This document shows positions 41,719 to 51,374 of a DNA stretch of 64,000 nucleotides, in pieces (positions within the stretch are counted from its first letter, which is position 1; each line of letters starts with the position of its first letter). The position numbers and the translations under genes were made by a program. The notes under the pieces are model-generated. The model searched no databases. It saw only the letters and a program-made list of their open reading frames with translations, and had not been told where the DNA came from. Origin of the DNA: Nostoc sp. RI_552 (GTDB lineage: Bacteria; Cyanobacteriota; Cyanobacteriia; Cyanobacteriales; Nostocaceae); contig WGNO01000020.1 of assembly GCA_016124525.1 (NCBI GenBank), forward strand, positions 1 through 64,000, written 5' to 3'.

Positions 41719-42579
41719 TTACCAGGTCCATTCTTCGGCTGCTTTGGTTTCTGCTTGTATTAAATGTTCTTGTAGGGTAATCCAATTAATTTCAGGGGCT
41801 GTTTGATTTGTGAATAAGTGACCTTGCTCTAGATATAATAGCCGGGTGCAAAATACTTGGGCTAAGTCAAGCTGGTTATTCACCATTAGAATTGTTGTTT
41901 GATGAGTTTGAGTCAGCTGAGTTAAAATTTCTATGACATTGGCAGCTGTACCCGCATCTAGGGCAGAGGTTGGCTCATCTAATAATAAAATTTTTGGTTG
42001 GATAACTAAAGCACGAGCGATGGCTACTAATTGTCGCTGTCCAGTGGAAAGTTGTAATTCAGTCCTGAGGAGCCATTCACTGGGAATGTGCAGTTGTTTT
42101 ATCCAGTTATCAATTCTTTGTTGAATTGTCGATTCAGGCAAACCACGTAAAATTAAAGGATAAGCTAAAGCCTGGCGGACTGTCATTCCTAAGAGCTTTG
42201 ATTCTTGTAGTACAAGTGTAATCAGTTGGCGCAGCTGTATGGTGGGAATTTGGCTATATTCCTGATTTTCCAGATAAATTTTGCCTCTTGTAGGTTCACT
42301 AAGGCGGTTAATCAGGCGTAACAAGGAAGTTTTACCAGCACCACATGGACCGACAATGGCAATGCGATCGCCTGGAAACACCTCAAAGGAGATATCCTGC
42401 AAGATGGGGTATGCTTGAAGTTGGGGTTTGAGCTTTGCTAGTAAATTAACTTGTTCTAGCTTTAATTGGGGTATTATTGTGGTGTGATTTTCCAATTTCA
42501 ACCTGAATAAAGGATTAGATGTTGGGACTAGGGAAAAAATTTTCAGTTCCCCATGATCAATGCTGTGTTGATAGTCCAT
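41719..42579 (-). CDS. ABC transporter ATP-binding protein
   Basis: 286 residues with a ~35-residue extra N-terminus before the ATPase core. Walker A VGPCGAGKTSLLRLI, Q-loop LVLQESKLLGMTV, signature LSTGQRQLVAIARAL, Walker B ILLLDEPTSALD; the switch-region His is replaced by Asn (MVNNQLD). It resembles phosphate/amino-acid importer ATPases. Its start overlaps the preceding membrane protein gene by 37 bp, so the two are probably co-expressed, but the partner does not look like a standard permease. Substrate unknown. Confidence 0.82.
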   Translation of the reverse strand: MDYQHSIDHGELKIFSLVPTSNPLFRLKLENHTTIIPQLKLEQVNLLAKLKPQLQAYPILQDISFEVFPGDRIAIVGPCGAGKTSLLRLINRLSEPTRGKIYLENQEYSQIPTIQLRQLITLVLQESKLLGMTVRQALAYPLILRGLPESTIQQRIDNWIKQLHIPSEWLLRTELQLSTGQRQLVAIARALVIQPKILLLDEPTSALDAGTAANVIEILTQLTQTHQTTILMVNNQLDLAQVFCTRLLYLEQGHLFTNQTAPEINWITLQEHLIQAETKAAEEWTW

Positions 42580-43103
42580 GCATCTACCAACAACAATAGC
42601 AGGGTAAATCCCAACAAAATCATGTACATCCAGGGTTGCGCTAAGGTGCGAACACCTGTGGTATCAATTCCTGTTTTTGCTTGTACTGTCTTGAGTAAGG
42701 GAGAAAATCTAGCTACACGCATTGGTAATAGGTAGGCTTTTCCGTCCTGACTGACGAAATAATAAACTAGTCCGCCTTGACTGGTGGAACGGGGTTTTAA
42801 CTCTTTAACATCTAACCATGGTAAAGTCCAACCCTTACGAAAAAAACGAGGAACCCAGGCGGGATAAGTCACTTGAATTCCTTGGTCATTTACAATCACT
42901 CGTTCACTTAGGACTGCATATAAGCCCACAAAACCAATGCTAATTCCTACCCACAATAATACTGGGGGTATGGGGGCTGCTGTTACCTTAGATAAAAAAG
43001 GTAATGGGAGGGTGAGTGCTATGTATAAAGTCAATAGTGTGATCCGAATTAACGGAGACAGAGGAAAAACAATAGTTGAGTTGTTTGCTGTTGTCGCTGT
43101 CAC
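42543..43103 (-). CDS. Conserved cyanobacterial membrane protein
   Basis: 186 residues. Two membrane helices near the N-terminus (LIRITLLTLYIALTLPLPFL and IPPVLLWVGISIGFVGLY) are followed by a soluble PH-like beta domain (VIVNDQGIQVTYPAWVPRFF, WTLPWLDVKELKPRS, VYYFVSQDGKAYLLPMR) and a C-terminal helix (WMYMILLGFTLLLLLVDAWT). The function is not known. It sits upstream of and overlaps the ABC ATPase gene and is downstream of hisA, 27 bp apart, so all three may form one operon. Confidence 0.7.
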   Translation of the reverse strand: MTATTANNSTIVFPLSPLIRITLLTLYIALTLPLPFLSKVTAAPIPPVLLWVGISIGFVGLYAVLSERVIVNDQGIQVTYPAWVPRFFRKGWTLPWLDVKELKPRSTSQGGLVYYFVSQDGKAYLLPMRVARFSPLLKTVQAKTGIDTTGVRTLAQPWMYMILLGFTLLLLLVDAWTINTALIMGN

Positions 43104-43130
43104 GGCTGAATTACCTGGTTTGATTGTTGG

Positions 43131-43901
43131 TCAAGCAAAGGTAGAGTCTACGTTGGGGGGAATATCTTGAATACGTCCCGGTCCGATGGCGCGTAATGCT
43201 TCTCTAAGGGCAATATCGCCAGTATATAAGGCTCGACCAACGATAACACCTGTTACGCCTTGCATTTCTAAGGCTAATAAACTTAATAAATCACTTACAG
43301 AACTCACTCCCCCGGAGGCAATAATGGGAATGGAAATTTTGGCAGCAAGTTGTCGTAAGGCTTCTAAGTTGGGGCCTATGAGTGTACCATCGCGGTGAAT
43401 GTCTGTGTAAATGATAGCTGCTGCGCCGAGTTCTTGCATTTCTAGGGCTAGTTGGGTGGCTAAAACTTCGGAGGTTTCTAACCAACCACGAGTCGCTACT
43501 AATCCGTTACGAGCGTCTATTCCAATGATAATCCTTCCCGGAAATTCTTGACAAAGTTCTTGGACTAATTCGGGTTTTTCTACGGCAATTGTACCGAGTA
43601 TTGCCCACTGTACTCCTAAATTAAATACTTGCTCTATGCTCGTGGGATGGCGTAATCCACCGCCAACCTCAATGGGTACGGGTACGGCTTCAGCGATGGC
43701 TTCTATTGCATTGAGGTTAACTACTTTACCTGCTTTCGCACCGTCTAAATCGACTAAATGTAATCTGGTTGCGCCTTGGTCAACCCACTGTTTTGCAATA
43801 TCAACTGGTTTTTCACTAAAAACTTGCGATCGCTGATAGTCTCCTTGATAAAGTCGTACACAGCGACCTTCTAGTAAATCAATAGCTGGAATTACGTCCA
43901 T
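43131..43901 (-). CDS. hisA: Phosphoribosylformimino-5-aminoimidazole carboxamide ribotide isomerase
   Basis: Fourth step of histidine synthesis. 256 residues, a (beta/alpha)8 barrel. [20 protein letters not shown] opens with the catalytic Asp; [20 protein letters not shown] and the second catalytic Asp in [14 protein letters not shown] follow, then [15 protein letters not shown]. Full length. hisH is elsewhere in this window (56.8 kb), reflecting the dispersed his genes of cyanobacteria. Confidence 0.95.
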   Translation of the reverse strand: MDVIPAIDLLEGRCVRLYQGDYQRSQVFSEKPVDIAKQWVDQGATRLHLVDLDGAKAGKVVNLNAIEAIAEAVPVPIEVGGGLRHPTSIEQVFNLGVQWAILGTIAVEKPELVQELCQEFPGRIIIGIDARNGLVATRGWLETSEVLATQLALEMQELGAAAIIYTDIHRDGTLIGPNLEALRQLAAKISIPIIASGGVSSVSDLLSLLALEMQGVTGVIVGRALYTGDIALREALRAIGPGRIQDIPPNVDSTFA

Positions 43902-44099
43902 TTATTTATTCCGTTCTTCATGAATTCTGATCACAGTCAATATTTGACTTTGTATCACTTAGAGGGGTAGAGGTGGGGAGAATCAGAGTTTTCACATTCA
44001 AATTCAACAATGCCTCTTTCTCCATTATAAAAGAAGTCAAAAAACGGCTCAAGAGTGGCAAACAAGCTGCTAATGTTCGCCCTAGCATCACTTGTTTAG

Positions 44100-44384
44100 C
44101 TAACTTGATTTTCTAACGGCTTGGGCGAAGCCCATTACCAGCAAAATGTTAGAAAGGCTTAAAAATACTTCTGCACTGCCGTGTAACCAATCTACATTAG
44201 CTAAGGAAAGATTATAATGCAGTTGAGCGTAGATTCCCGCCGGAATAGTGATGGCAACAAATACAAGAGTGCCATAAAATCCATATAAGGCTAACCGTGG
44301 CATTTGTGGACTGCGGCTAATGAACCACAAGAAACCCAAATAAGGAAATAAGGAAAGAGCAAATAGGGTTTCTTTGGTGATCAT
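44100..44384 (-). CDS. DUF3593 family membrane protein
   Basis: 94 residues, three membrane helices, with the family wording LFALSLFPYLGFLWFISRSP and LALYGFYGTLVFVAITIPAG. Conserved in cyanobacteria and chloroplast-bearing eukaryotes; role unknown but probably thylakoid-related. It overlaps the DUF2499 stop by 4 bp (ATGA type), so the two are translationally coupled. Confidence 0.8.
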   Translation of the reverse strand: MITKETLFALSLFPYLGFLWFISRSPQMPRLALYGFYGTLVFVAITIPAGIYAQLHYNLSLANVDWLHGSAEVFLSLSNILLVMGFAQAVRKSS

Positions 44385-44716
44385 AATTTAGATTCCATGC
44401 TTTGGGGTGCGACTGTATCTTCTGATTTCGTAGAACGCCAAATCAATACTGCAGCTGCCCAAAGTGTAAAATTCCCAATTAAGGTCATGCTGGCTTGCAG
44501 TGTTACTAGCCATTCTAGAGATGCAGGATTGTCGAAATAATGCCAGGTACAGGCACACATGGCACTGACTAATGCTGGTAACATAGCAAAAGATAGTCCC
44601 CACCATGTGTGGTTGCCAGTGAGTTCGCCGTAAGTCCAAATTAACCAAATGGCGACAATCCACTCAACAACGCTGGAAATGTGAATAATCCAGGTAGGAA
44701 TAGAAAGAGCGTGCAT
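44381..44716 (-). CDS. DUF2499 family membrane protein
   Basis: 111 residues, three helices: ALSIPTWIIHISSVVEWIVA, then WWGLSFAMLPALVSAMCACT, WHYFDNP and LVTLQASMTLIGNFTLWAAA. This matches DUF2499, which is paired with DUF3593 in cyanobacteria and has plastid-targeted homologues. Together they probably form one small membrane complex. Divergent from csaB. Confidence 0.82.
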   Translation of the reverse strand: MHALSIPTWIIHISSVVEWIVAIWLIWTYGELTGNHTWWGLSFAMLPALVSAMCACTWHYFDNPASLEWLVTLQASMTLIGNFTLWAAAVLIWRSTKSEDTVAPQSMESKL

Positions 44717-44772
44717 AAGTAATTTAAAATCGAATGACTTGAAATTATTAACTTTAAGATTATAAGTTTAAA

Positions 44773-45813
44773 ATGGCGAAGATGCGGGCGTTGTTGTCTG
44801 GGTATTACGGTAAGGGTAATGGTGGTGATGAGGCTTTGTTAGCGACGCTTTTGCAAATGTTACCACCTCACATAACACCTGTGGTGCTTTCTGGTAATCC
44901 CAAGGAAACAAGCTATCGCTATAGTGTAGAGTCTCACAATCGCATGGCTATTTTAGCTGTATTACGAGCTCTGCGCTCTTGCGATATTTTTATTTGGGGC
45001 GGTGGAAGCTTAATTCAAGATGTCACCAGTACCATAAGTCCATTTTATTACGTGTTGCTGATGGTATTGGCTCAAAAAATGGGTTTAAAAACTGTAGCTT
45101 GGGCCCAAGGTATTGGCCCGTTGTTAGGGGCACAAACTCGCTTGTTGGCAAAATATTCCTTTGGATGTTGTACCAAAGTGAGTGTCCGGGATGGCGCTAG
45201 TGCTGTTTTATTAGCTGATTGGCAAATTCCTTGTCTGGTTGCTCCTGATCCTGTTTGGGCGTTGGTAAGTAAGCCAGTACCTAAACTGTGGGATTTACCA
45301 GGACCGAGGATTGCTGTGACTTTGAGAAATCATCGTCAACTCACGCAAAAACGTTTAGCTAATTTGATTCGCGCTTTAGTGGACTTTCAAAAAGCAACCC
45401 AGGTTTTTATTTTGCTATTGCCATTTCAAAAGTGTGAAGACTTAGCAATTGCCCAAGTCATTGAACAGCAATTAAAAGACGGGTGTAAAATTCTGCTTTT
45501 AGAAGATCCGCAATTACTAAAAGGTGTTTATCAGGGTGTGGAAATGGCCATTGGGATGCGTCTACACAGTTTAATTATGGCTGCATCTGAAGGCTGTCGT
45601 TGTTTTGCTATCAGCTACGACCCCAAAGTAAATCGGCTCATGGAAGAATTAGATATGCCTGGGTGGGATTTAACGAGTTTACCAGATGACCCCAATGTAA
45701 TTAGCAAAACTTGGATAGAACATTATGCTAATGGCCATGGGCTATCATCTGAGCAAATTTTATCTTTAGTTGATCGCGCGTTAATGCACCGTGATATTTT
45801 GAGTGAAGGTTGA
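44773..45813 (+). CDS. csaB: Polysaccharide pyruvyl transferase CsaB
   Basis: Adds pyruvate ketals to cell-wall polysaccharide that anchors SLH-domain proteins. 346 residues, GT-B like. Motifs: LSGYYGKGNGGDEALLATLL, FIWGGGSLIQDVTS, WAQGIGPLLGAQTR, SVRDGASAVLLAD and the C-terminal GMRLHSLIMAASEGCRCFAI. Full length. The gene ends 61 bp before a tRNA-Pro gene on the opposite strand, with a strong hairpin between. Confidence 0.9.
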   Translation: MAKMRALLSGYYGKGNGGDEALLATLLQMLPPHITPVVLSGNPKETSYRYSVESHNRMAILAVLRALRSCDIFIWGGGSLIQDVTSTISPFYYVLLMVLAQKMGLKTVAWAQGIGPLLGAQTRLLAKYSFGCCTKVSVRDGASAVLLADWQIPCLVAPDPVWALVSKPVPKLWDLPGPRIAVTLRNHRQLTQKRLANLIRALVDFQKATQVFILLLPFQKCEDLAIAQVIEQQLKDGCKILLLEDPQLLKGVYQGVEMAIGMRLHSLIMAASEGCRCFAISYDPKVNRLMEELDMPGWDLTSLPDDPNVISKTWIEHYANGHGLSSEQILSLVDRALMHRDILSEG

Positions 45814-45829
45814 AAAAATTGAAAAACCC

Positions 45830-45853
45830 GCCCATCTTTTGGAAAAGATGGGC
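45830..45853. terminator. Strong hairpin between csaB and tRNA-Pro
   Basis: GCCCATCTTTT (45830-45840) and AAAAGATGGGC (45843-45853) are perfectly complementary. It lies at the 3' ends of two convergent genes. A-rich sequence on the left and CTTTTGTC on the right allow termination both ways. Confidence 0.7.
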
Positions 45854-45873
45854 AGGAAGGGTCTTTTGTCTAT

Positions 45874-45946
45874 CGGAGCGGCGGGATTTGAACCCACGAC
45901 CTCCACTACCCCAAAGTGGCGCGCTACCAAGCTGCGCTACGCCCCG
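45874..45946 (-). tRNA. trnP-GGG: tRNA-Pro (GGG)
   Basis: A 73-nt cloverleaf on the minus strand. The acceptor CGGGGCG pairs with CGCTCCG (one G-T pair). The D arm is GCGC..GCGC, the anticodon stem CCACT/AGTGG surrounds loop TTGGGGT (anticodon GGG), and the T arm has GTTCAAAT. The 3' CCA is not encoded. It reads CCC and CCU codons. Confidence 0.93.
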
Positions 45947-46011
45947 GTTCAGAATTACCATTATACTGCAAACCCCTAAAATAATCAAGGGGTGATTGAG
46001 AGAAAGTTTGC

Positions 46012-46377
46012 TCAAAAAGCCTTTAACGTTGCAGAGGCTTGTAGTAACTCTGGCACTGCGGCTGTATCCCATTTGCTTTCCACTCTCCGTCCTGTATTCA
46101 GGATTAAGCGCAGGGTGTAGGCTTGGGGATAGCCTTCTACTTCTACCCATAATAAATCACTTTCGGCTTCACAGGCGATTTTTTCTTCATCCATTAATTC
46201 AGTTGCGAGTTGTTTCATGCTTTCTGCTAACTGGGCGAATAGTCGGCAAAAATCATTTAATTCGGCTTCGGTTAATTCTGTTGCCCAATCATCTGTGCCT
46301 ATTAATCCTTTAAATTCCGGTGCGTTGGCATTCCAGCCTATTTGCCAACCAGCACCGCTTTTGATGAATTGTTCCAT
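46012..46377 (-). CDS. DUF1818 family protein
   Basis: 121 residues, acidic and soluble. The family-like segments are FIKSGAGWQIGWNANAPEFK, GLIGTDDWATELTEAELNDF and LWVEVEGYPQAYTLRLILNT. DUF1818 has a whirly-like fold but no known function; it is found in cyanobacteria and plants. It is followed on the same strand by the tRNA-Pro gene. Confidence 0.82.
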   Translation of the reverse strand: MEQFIKSGAGWQIGWNANAPEFKGLIGTDDWATELTEAELNDFCRLFAQLAESMKQLATELMDEEKIACEAESDLLWVEVEGYPQAYTLRLILNTGRRVESKWDTAAVPELLQASATLKAF

Positions 46378-46434
46378 GAGTTGATTTGAAAAACCTAAAG
46401 GAGCGCAGGGGTTTTTTATTTGAGCGGTTGTGCA

Positions 46435-46968
46435 CTACTTGGTGTGGGGGTTGGGGTTAAAGATATCGGTTAAGATTTGGACTAGGGTGTTTCTTTGTTG
46501 GCGGTTAAGCTTGCTAATTACTGCGCGATCGCCTTCTAGTGGGTTTTGTCGCAATGTGTCATGACCAGGATAGGAATGATCATACATAATTTCATTTGCG
46601 TTAAGGTAATCAGCTAGGGTGAGTTTCCAATCAAAGCGATAATTGGGAGCGCGTCCTTTTTTGTAAATGTGATAGGTAATGAGGCGACTGGCTAAGGTGT
46701 TATTTTCGGCAATTTGTCCTGTTTCTTTACTGATGTAGTGATTTTCTTTTGGTAAATCCGGCAATTTCTGATAGACTTGCTTCCAAATGTCGCCAGGGCT
46801 AATTCTTTGCCCGAGGGCAGGTTTAATGCCAAATAAGTTGGTTGATATTGTTGGTATTGATTTAACAATTACACCAAAATTACAGACAAAGGAACCCACT
46901 ACTATCAAAGCAGTGAGTGTTTGCCAAGGTTTTCCTGGGGATTGAATGAACGATAAGTTCTTGCTCAT
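46435..46968 (-). CDS. Conserved secreted or anchored protein of unknown function
   Basis: About 177 residues from ATG 46968 (MSKNLSFIQSPGKPWQTL). One N-terminal hydrophobic helix (TALIVVGSFVCNFGVIV) suggests a signal peptide or anchor. The mature part contains DIWKQVYQKLPDLPKENHYI, LITYHIYKKGRAPNYRFDWK and LTLADYLNANEIMYDHSYPG. The family is unknown to me, though the pattern looks conserved. It lies 22 bp downstream of rpoZ and may be co-transcribed with it. Confidence 0.65.
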   Translation of the reverse strand: MSKNLSFIQSPGKPWQTLTALIVVGSFVCNFGVIVKSIPTISTNLFGIKPALGQRISPGDIWKQVYQKLPDLPKENHYISKETGQIAENNTLASRLITYHIYKKGRAPNYRFDWKLTLADYLNANEIMYDHSYPGHDTLRQNPLEGDRAVISKLNRQQRNTLVQILTDIFNPNPHTK

Positions 46969-46990
46969 CCTTACCTTTGCAAAAGTTAGA

Positions 46991-47230
46991 TTATAGTTCG
47001 CCAATAATTTCTGGCTGAGTTAGTTCATCGGACATTTCAATAATTGCCCTGAGTACTGGCTTCATCATTACATCTTCGGCTGGGGTGTCAAAGTCTTCAT
47101 AACGCCGCCGTTTCGCACGGTTTGCCACCTGAACTGTAATGCGGTAGCGATTTGAGGCTGCGCTAATCAAATCCTCGGCACGATACATGATTTGAGACTG
47201 GGTTGTCTCGAACTTGGAACGCTTTAGCAT
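46991..47230 (-). CDS. rpoZ: RNA polymerase omega subunit
   Basis: 79 residues, the cyanobacterial form. [20 protein letters not shown] and [13 protein letters not shown] match the omega core, and [20 protein letters not shown] the C-terminal helix. It helps assemble beta-prime; in cyanobacteria it also influences sigma-factor recruitment under stress. The start is at an ATG with A-rich context. Confidence 0.93.
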   Translation of the reverse strand: MLKRSKFETTQSQIMYRAEDLISAASNRYRITVQVANRAKRRRYEDFDTPAEDVMMKPVLRAIIEMSDELTQPEIIGEL

Positions 47231-47416
47231 AGTCGGTGGTTCATGAGGTTAACTCCCAGTTTAGCAGTTTTGTCTCTGTTGATAGAGGTTTGCAGTTTTT
47301 CTGCACTTTGTGATGCTCATGTGCTGAAAACTGATATAACCGCCCAATAATGGTGTAATTCATGGAATTGACACTGTGTTAATGCCAGGCGTGGTTGCTG
47401 GAGGCTAAAGGTTAAA

Positions 47417-48862
47417 TCAACCCAAAATACAGCCAGTACGTGGCGGGAGAGTTAACGAAAGTTGTTCACCATACCACTCAAATTCCCCGGATCCATACAC
47501 AAGGTGTTTGGGTTGAGTGGACAGTGTGGCAGTATCCAGATTTGTTGTTGCTGATGCGGTACCAGTGTTAACGGCAATGATCAACACCTCTGTTTCTAAA
47601 GTTCTGGTAAAAATGTATAGTTCTGCCTGGGCGAATAGGACTTGATAATCCCCTGTACGCAAAGCTGGGTATTGGTGGCGAACACTAACTAGTTGGCGGT
47701 GTGTGTTGAGAATTTCTTGGTTCCAATGGGCTTCTAAAGGGAAACCACGGCGTGAATCAGGATCTAAGCCCCCAGGTAATCCAACTTCGTCACCATAATA
47801 AATACTGGGGGCACCGGGAAAAGTGAGTAACAGTAAAGTGGCTAGTTCTACAGTAGCTAAGTCACCCTCTGCTATGGTGATTAATCTGGCTGTATCGTGA
47901 CTTGCTAGTAGATTTAGTTGTGTCAGTTGAATTGGCCACGGATAAAGTTGCAGTAATTCCTGAATTTTTACGGCGTACTCAGGAGCAAATAAAGGCGGGT
48001 AAGGTTTATAATCGCGGGTTTGCACTTGTTCTAAAACTACGCGATGGCCTGCCGTAAAGGCAATTGTCGGCCCGGCAAATAAGTAATTCATTACACCATC
48101 AAATTGAGTGCCATCTAGCCATTGACGGGAATCTCCCCAAACTTCCCCGACAATATAGGCTTGGGGATTGATGGCTTTGATGCGATGGCGGAATTCTTGC
48201 CAAAAACCAGTTGTTTTTATTTCAAACGGTACATCTAACCGCCAACCATCAATGCCAAATTTAAGCCAATATTCGGCAATTTCCATGATGTATTCTCGTA
48301 CTTCCGGATTATCGTGGTTAAAAACCGGCAAGGCACGATTGCCTCCCCAACTCTCGTAATTGGCGGGTAATTCTCCTGTGTAAGGTGCAAGAGGCCAACC
48401 TGTGATTTTAAACCAATCTAACCAAGGAGAATGAGGTCCATTTTCTAAAATATCGTGGAAAAAGAACAAGCCCCGACTAGCATGGTTAAACACTCCGTCG
48501 AGGACAACTTTGATATTGCGTTGATGAGCTGCGTCTAGCAATTCTTTAAAAGCCTCATTACCTCCTAATAATGGGTCGACCTGATAATAATCGTGGGTGT
48601 GATAGCGGTGATTACTCGCTGATTGAAAGATGGGAGTAAAGTAAATTGCGTTAATTCCTAAATTCTGGATATAGTTTAACTGCTCAATAATGCCCCATAA
48701 ATCGCCGCCTTTGTAACCTTGGAGTGTGGGCATTGCCTGCCAATCTTCCCAGGGGGCATTAGGTAACAGTCGTTTGTGGGGCTGCTTGCTTCTCGCAAAG
48801 CGATCTGGAAATATTTGGTAAAAAACCGCGTGTTTAACCCAGTCTGGTGTTTGAATGTCCAT
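47417..48862 (-). CDS. GH13 alpha-amylase/maltodextrin hydrolase
   Basis: 481 residues, (beta/alpha)8 barrel. The conserved GH13 regions are VVLDGVFNHASRG (I), GWRLDVPFEI with the nucleophile Asp (II), IVGEVWGDSRQW with the acid Glu (III) and LLASHDTARL with the third Asp (IV). No signal peptide is present, so it acts in the cytoplasm, probably on maltodextrins from glycogen breakdown (neopullulanase/cyclomaltodextrinase-like). glgC is divergent nearby. Confidence 0.9.
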   Translation of the reverse strand: MDIQTPDWVKHAVFYQIFPDRFARSKQPHKRLLPNAPWEDWQAMPTLQGYKGGDLWGIIEQLNYIQNLGINAIYFTPIFQSASNHRYHTHDYYQVDPLLGGNEAFKELLDAAHQRNIKVVLDGVFNHASRGLFFFHDILENGPHSPWLDWFKITGWPLAPYTGELPANYESWGGNRALPVFNHDNPEVREYIMEIAEYWLKFGIDGWRLDVPFEIKTTGFWQEFRHRIKAINPQAYIVGEVWGDSRQWLDGTQFDGVMNYLFAGPTIAFTAGHRVVLEQVQTRDYKPYPPLFAPEYAVKIQELLQLYPWPIQLTQLNLLASHDTARLITIAEGDLATVELATLLLLTFPGAPSIYYGDEVGLPGGLDPDSRRGFPLEAHWNQEILNTHRQLVSVRHQYPALRTGDYQVLFAQAELYIFTRTLETEVLIIAVNTGTASATTNLDTATLSTQPKHLVYGSGEFEWYGEQLSLTLPPRTGCILG

Positions 48863-49336
48863 GAACTAATTTTTAGACCTTTACGAGTGAGTGATTGTGG
48901 CAAATATTAGCTTATTTAGATTTCTGGCTGATGAGATTGTCAACTCTGGCTCTTTTAGAGTTCCCCATTTCTATAATCTGCATCTTGATAGGTAATCAAG
49001 GGTGAAAATTTTGATAGTTTGTTCGTGGGGTGGGTTGAGAATTACCTTTGAGTGCAGTATAGATTAAATGTCTCTAAAATTACTAGTAGCTGATTTTACC
49101 AAATAAGTATTCAGGAACCTTTTTATAGAGACTTTGTGAGTATGTACTGAGTAATAAAAATACACCCAATTTTTATAAAAATTAGTAAATTTTACTACAT
49201 ATTTACTAAGTATTAATCCGTCAAAGGCAACATTGTGTAAAGTTAACTAATGATTAATCTGTGATCCCCCCTTACCAGTAGTCTCAGACAGTCCTAAACT
49301 GAATGTGAGAGTTGAAAGGCAATTGGGAGAAATTTT
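48863..49336. promoter_or_regulatory. 474-bp divergent region upstream of glgC and the amylase gene
   Basis: AT-rich with no coding frame. The 49060-49250 stretch is very rich in A/T and probably carries the glgC promoter. No operator or riboswitch could be recognised. Confidence 0.4.
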
Positions 49337-50626
49337 GTGAAAAAAGTATTAGCAATTATTCTCGGTGGTGGTGCGGGTACTCGTCTTTATCCGCTCACTA
49401 AACTACGTGCTAAACCAGCAGTACCAGTGGCAGGCAAGTACCGCTTAATAGATATTCCTGTCAGTAATTGTATCAATTCTGAAATATTCAAAATTTATGT
49501 GCTGACACAGTTCAATTCAGCATCCCTGAACCGCCACATAGCCCGTACCTACAATTTTACCGGTTTCAACGAAGGGTTTGTGGAAGTGCTAGCTGCACAG
49601 CAAACACCGGAAAACCCCAATTGGTTCCAAGGTACTGCCGATGCTGTGCGTCAATATTTGTGGCTATTTAACGAATGGGATGCAGAAGATTATTTAATTC
49701 TCTCAGGAGATCACTTATACCGGATGGATTACCGCCAGTTTATCCAGCGTCATAGGGAGACTAATGCTGATATTACTCTTTCGGTAATCCCTATAGATCA
49801 AAGCCGTGCTTCAGACTTTGGTTTAATGAAAATTAACGATTCTGGTAGAGTAATTGACTTTAGCGAAAAACCCAAAGGCGAGGCATTGGAAAAAATGCAG
49901 GTTGATACAACTGTACTGGGATTATCCGCAGAACAAGCCCAAAAACAACCATACATCGCCTCTATGGGGATTTATGTGTTTAAAAAAGATGTTTTGATGA
50001 ATTTGTTGAAAGAATCTTTAGAAAGTACAGATTTTGGCAAGGAAATTATTCCTCATGCCAGCAAAGATCATAATATCCAAGCTTACTTGTTTGATGATTA
50101 CTGGGAAGACATTGGGACAATTGATGCTTTTTATCATGCCAATTTAGCATTAACAAAACAACCTTTACCACCCTTTAGCTTTTACGACGAAGAAGCACCA
50201 ATTTACACTCGCGCTCGCTATTTACCTCCGAGTAAACTTTTAAATTGCCATGTAACAGAATCAATTATTGGCGAAGGTTGCATTGTCAAAGATTGCCGCA
50301 TTCATCATTCAGTTTTAGGGGTACGTTCGCGGGTTGAATCTGGTTGTTTAATTGAAGAATCTTTGATCATGGGGGCAGACTTTTATCAACCTTTTGTAGA
50401 ACGTCAATGCAGCTTAGAAAAAGGAGATATTCCTGTGGGTATTGGTAAGGATACGGTGATTCGCCGTGCTATTGTTGACAAGAATGCTCGTATTGGTCAG
50501 GATGTAAAAATTGTCAATAAAGATAACATCCAAGAAGCAGAACGAGAAAATCAAGGCTTCTACATCCGTAGTGGCATTGTTGTAGTGCTGAAAAATGCGG
50601 TAATTCCTGACGGAACTATAATTTAG
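49337..50626 (+). CDS. glgC: Glucose-1-phosphate adenylyltransferase
   Basis: Makes ADP-glucose for glycogen. 429 residues, GTG start preceded by GGGAGA. N-terminal pyrophosphorylase signature [20 protein letters not shown] and the region [18 protein letters not shown]; substrate site [17 protein letters not shown] and [10 protein letters not shown]. The C-terminal left-handed beta helix ([20 protein letters not shown]) carries the 3-PGA/Pi allosteric sites. Full length. Confidence 0.96.
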   Translation: MKKVLAIILGGGAGTRLYPLTKLRAKPAVPVAGKYRLIDIPVSNCINSEIFKIYVLTQFNSASLNRHIARTYNFTGFNEGFVEVLAAQQTPENPNWFQGTADAVRQYLWLFNEWDAEDYLILSGDHLYRMDYRQFIQRHRETNADITLSVIPIDQSRASDFGLMKINDSGRVIDFSEKPKGEALEKMQVDTTVLGLSAEQAQKQPYIASMGIYVFKKDVLMNLLKESLESTDFGKEIIPHASKDHNIQAYLFDDYWEDIGTIDAFYHANLALTKQPLPPFSFYDEEAPIYTRARYLPPSKLLNCHVTESIIGEGCIVKDCRIHHSVLGVRSRVESGCLIEESLIMGADFYQPFVERQCSLEKGDIPVGIGKDTVIRRAIVDKNARIGQDVKIVNKDNIQEAERENQGFYIRSGIVVVLKNAVIPDGTII

Positions 50627-50684
50627 TCATTAGTCATTAGTCATTGGCAAGAATATACTTTTTTGACTTTTGACTTTTGACTTT
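50625..50684. repeat. Short tandem repeats after glgC
   Basis: AGTCATT occurs three times in a row (50625-50645), with the glgC stop codon at its start, then TTTTGAC three times (50661-50681). Typical Nostocales intergenic heptamers. Confidence 0.65.
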
Positions 50685-50743
50685 CGATTGGTCATGGGTT
50701 AGTGATCAGTACTAATTAACCACTTGCAAAGGATATAGAACAA

Positions 50744-51253
50744 GTGACCAAACTATTTTTGCTAATTGGTCTTCCTGGTAGTGGTAAGTCAACTTTAGCA
50801 AAACAACTAATGGCACAATGCCCCCAAATGCAGTTGATTTCAACGGATGCAATTCGGGGGCAGCTTTTTAGTTCCGAAGCAACTCAGGGTCCGTGGCTGT
50901 TGATTTGGCGAGAAGTAAAACGGGAATTTCAACAAGCAGTAGCCGCAGATAAAACAACAATTTTTGATGCCACCAATGCCCAAAGACGCCAGCGCCGTGA
51001 AGTTATAGCTTTAGCTCGCGAGGCAGGTTTTAGGCAAATTATAGGTTTGTGGGTAAAAACGCCTGTTTGGCTATGTTTAGCACGCAATCAAAAGCGTGAG
51101 CGCCAGGTCCCCCCAAAAATCATTTGGCGTATGTATCGTCAACTCCGGGATGCACCCCCTAGCTTTGAAGAAGGAATAGATGACTTGATTTGTTTTCCTG
51201 ACAAGAGGGGGTACGGAAATTGCACTCGTGTAGTAAGCGGGAACCACACTTGA
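50744..51253 (+). CDS. P-loop kinase-like ATPase
   Basis: 169 residues with GTG start. Walker A LIGLPGSGKSTLAKQL near the N-terminus and an Asp-Ala-Thr-Asn motif (IFDATNAQRRQRRE), as in polynucleotide-kinase-like and ZetaA/AAA_33 proteins. An Arg-rich lid (RNQKRERQVPPKIIWRMYRQ) follows. It probably phosphorylates a small molecule or nucleic acid end; the substrate cannot be told. Monocistronic, upstream of the DnaJ gene. Confidence 0.78.
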   Translation: MTKLFLLIGLPGSGKSTLAKQLMAQCPQMQLISTDAIRGQLFSSEATQGPWLLIWREVKREFQQAVAADKTTIFDATNAQRRQRREVIALAREAGFRQIIGLWVKTPVWLCLARNQKRERQVPPKIIWRMYRQLRDAPPSFEEGIDDLICFPDKRGYGNCTRVVSGNHT

Positions 51254-51374
51254 ATTTCTGTAATCTCTGTTAATTTAAAATCAGAGTTTGTTGGGGCTGG
51301 GATTTTGTTCAGAAAAAACCAAGCCCAGGTTTTAGGAAAAAAACATAGCATAAATTTTTATGGGAGGCTGGTAG

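Noticed and set aside
45728-46150. A 140-codon frame across csaB, the tRNA and DUF1818
   Set aside because: It runs through a clear tRNA gene and the terminator; it contains the well-known false peptide motif GSGGRGFKSRRS that tRNA genes produce in translation.
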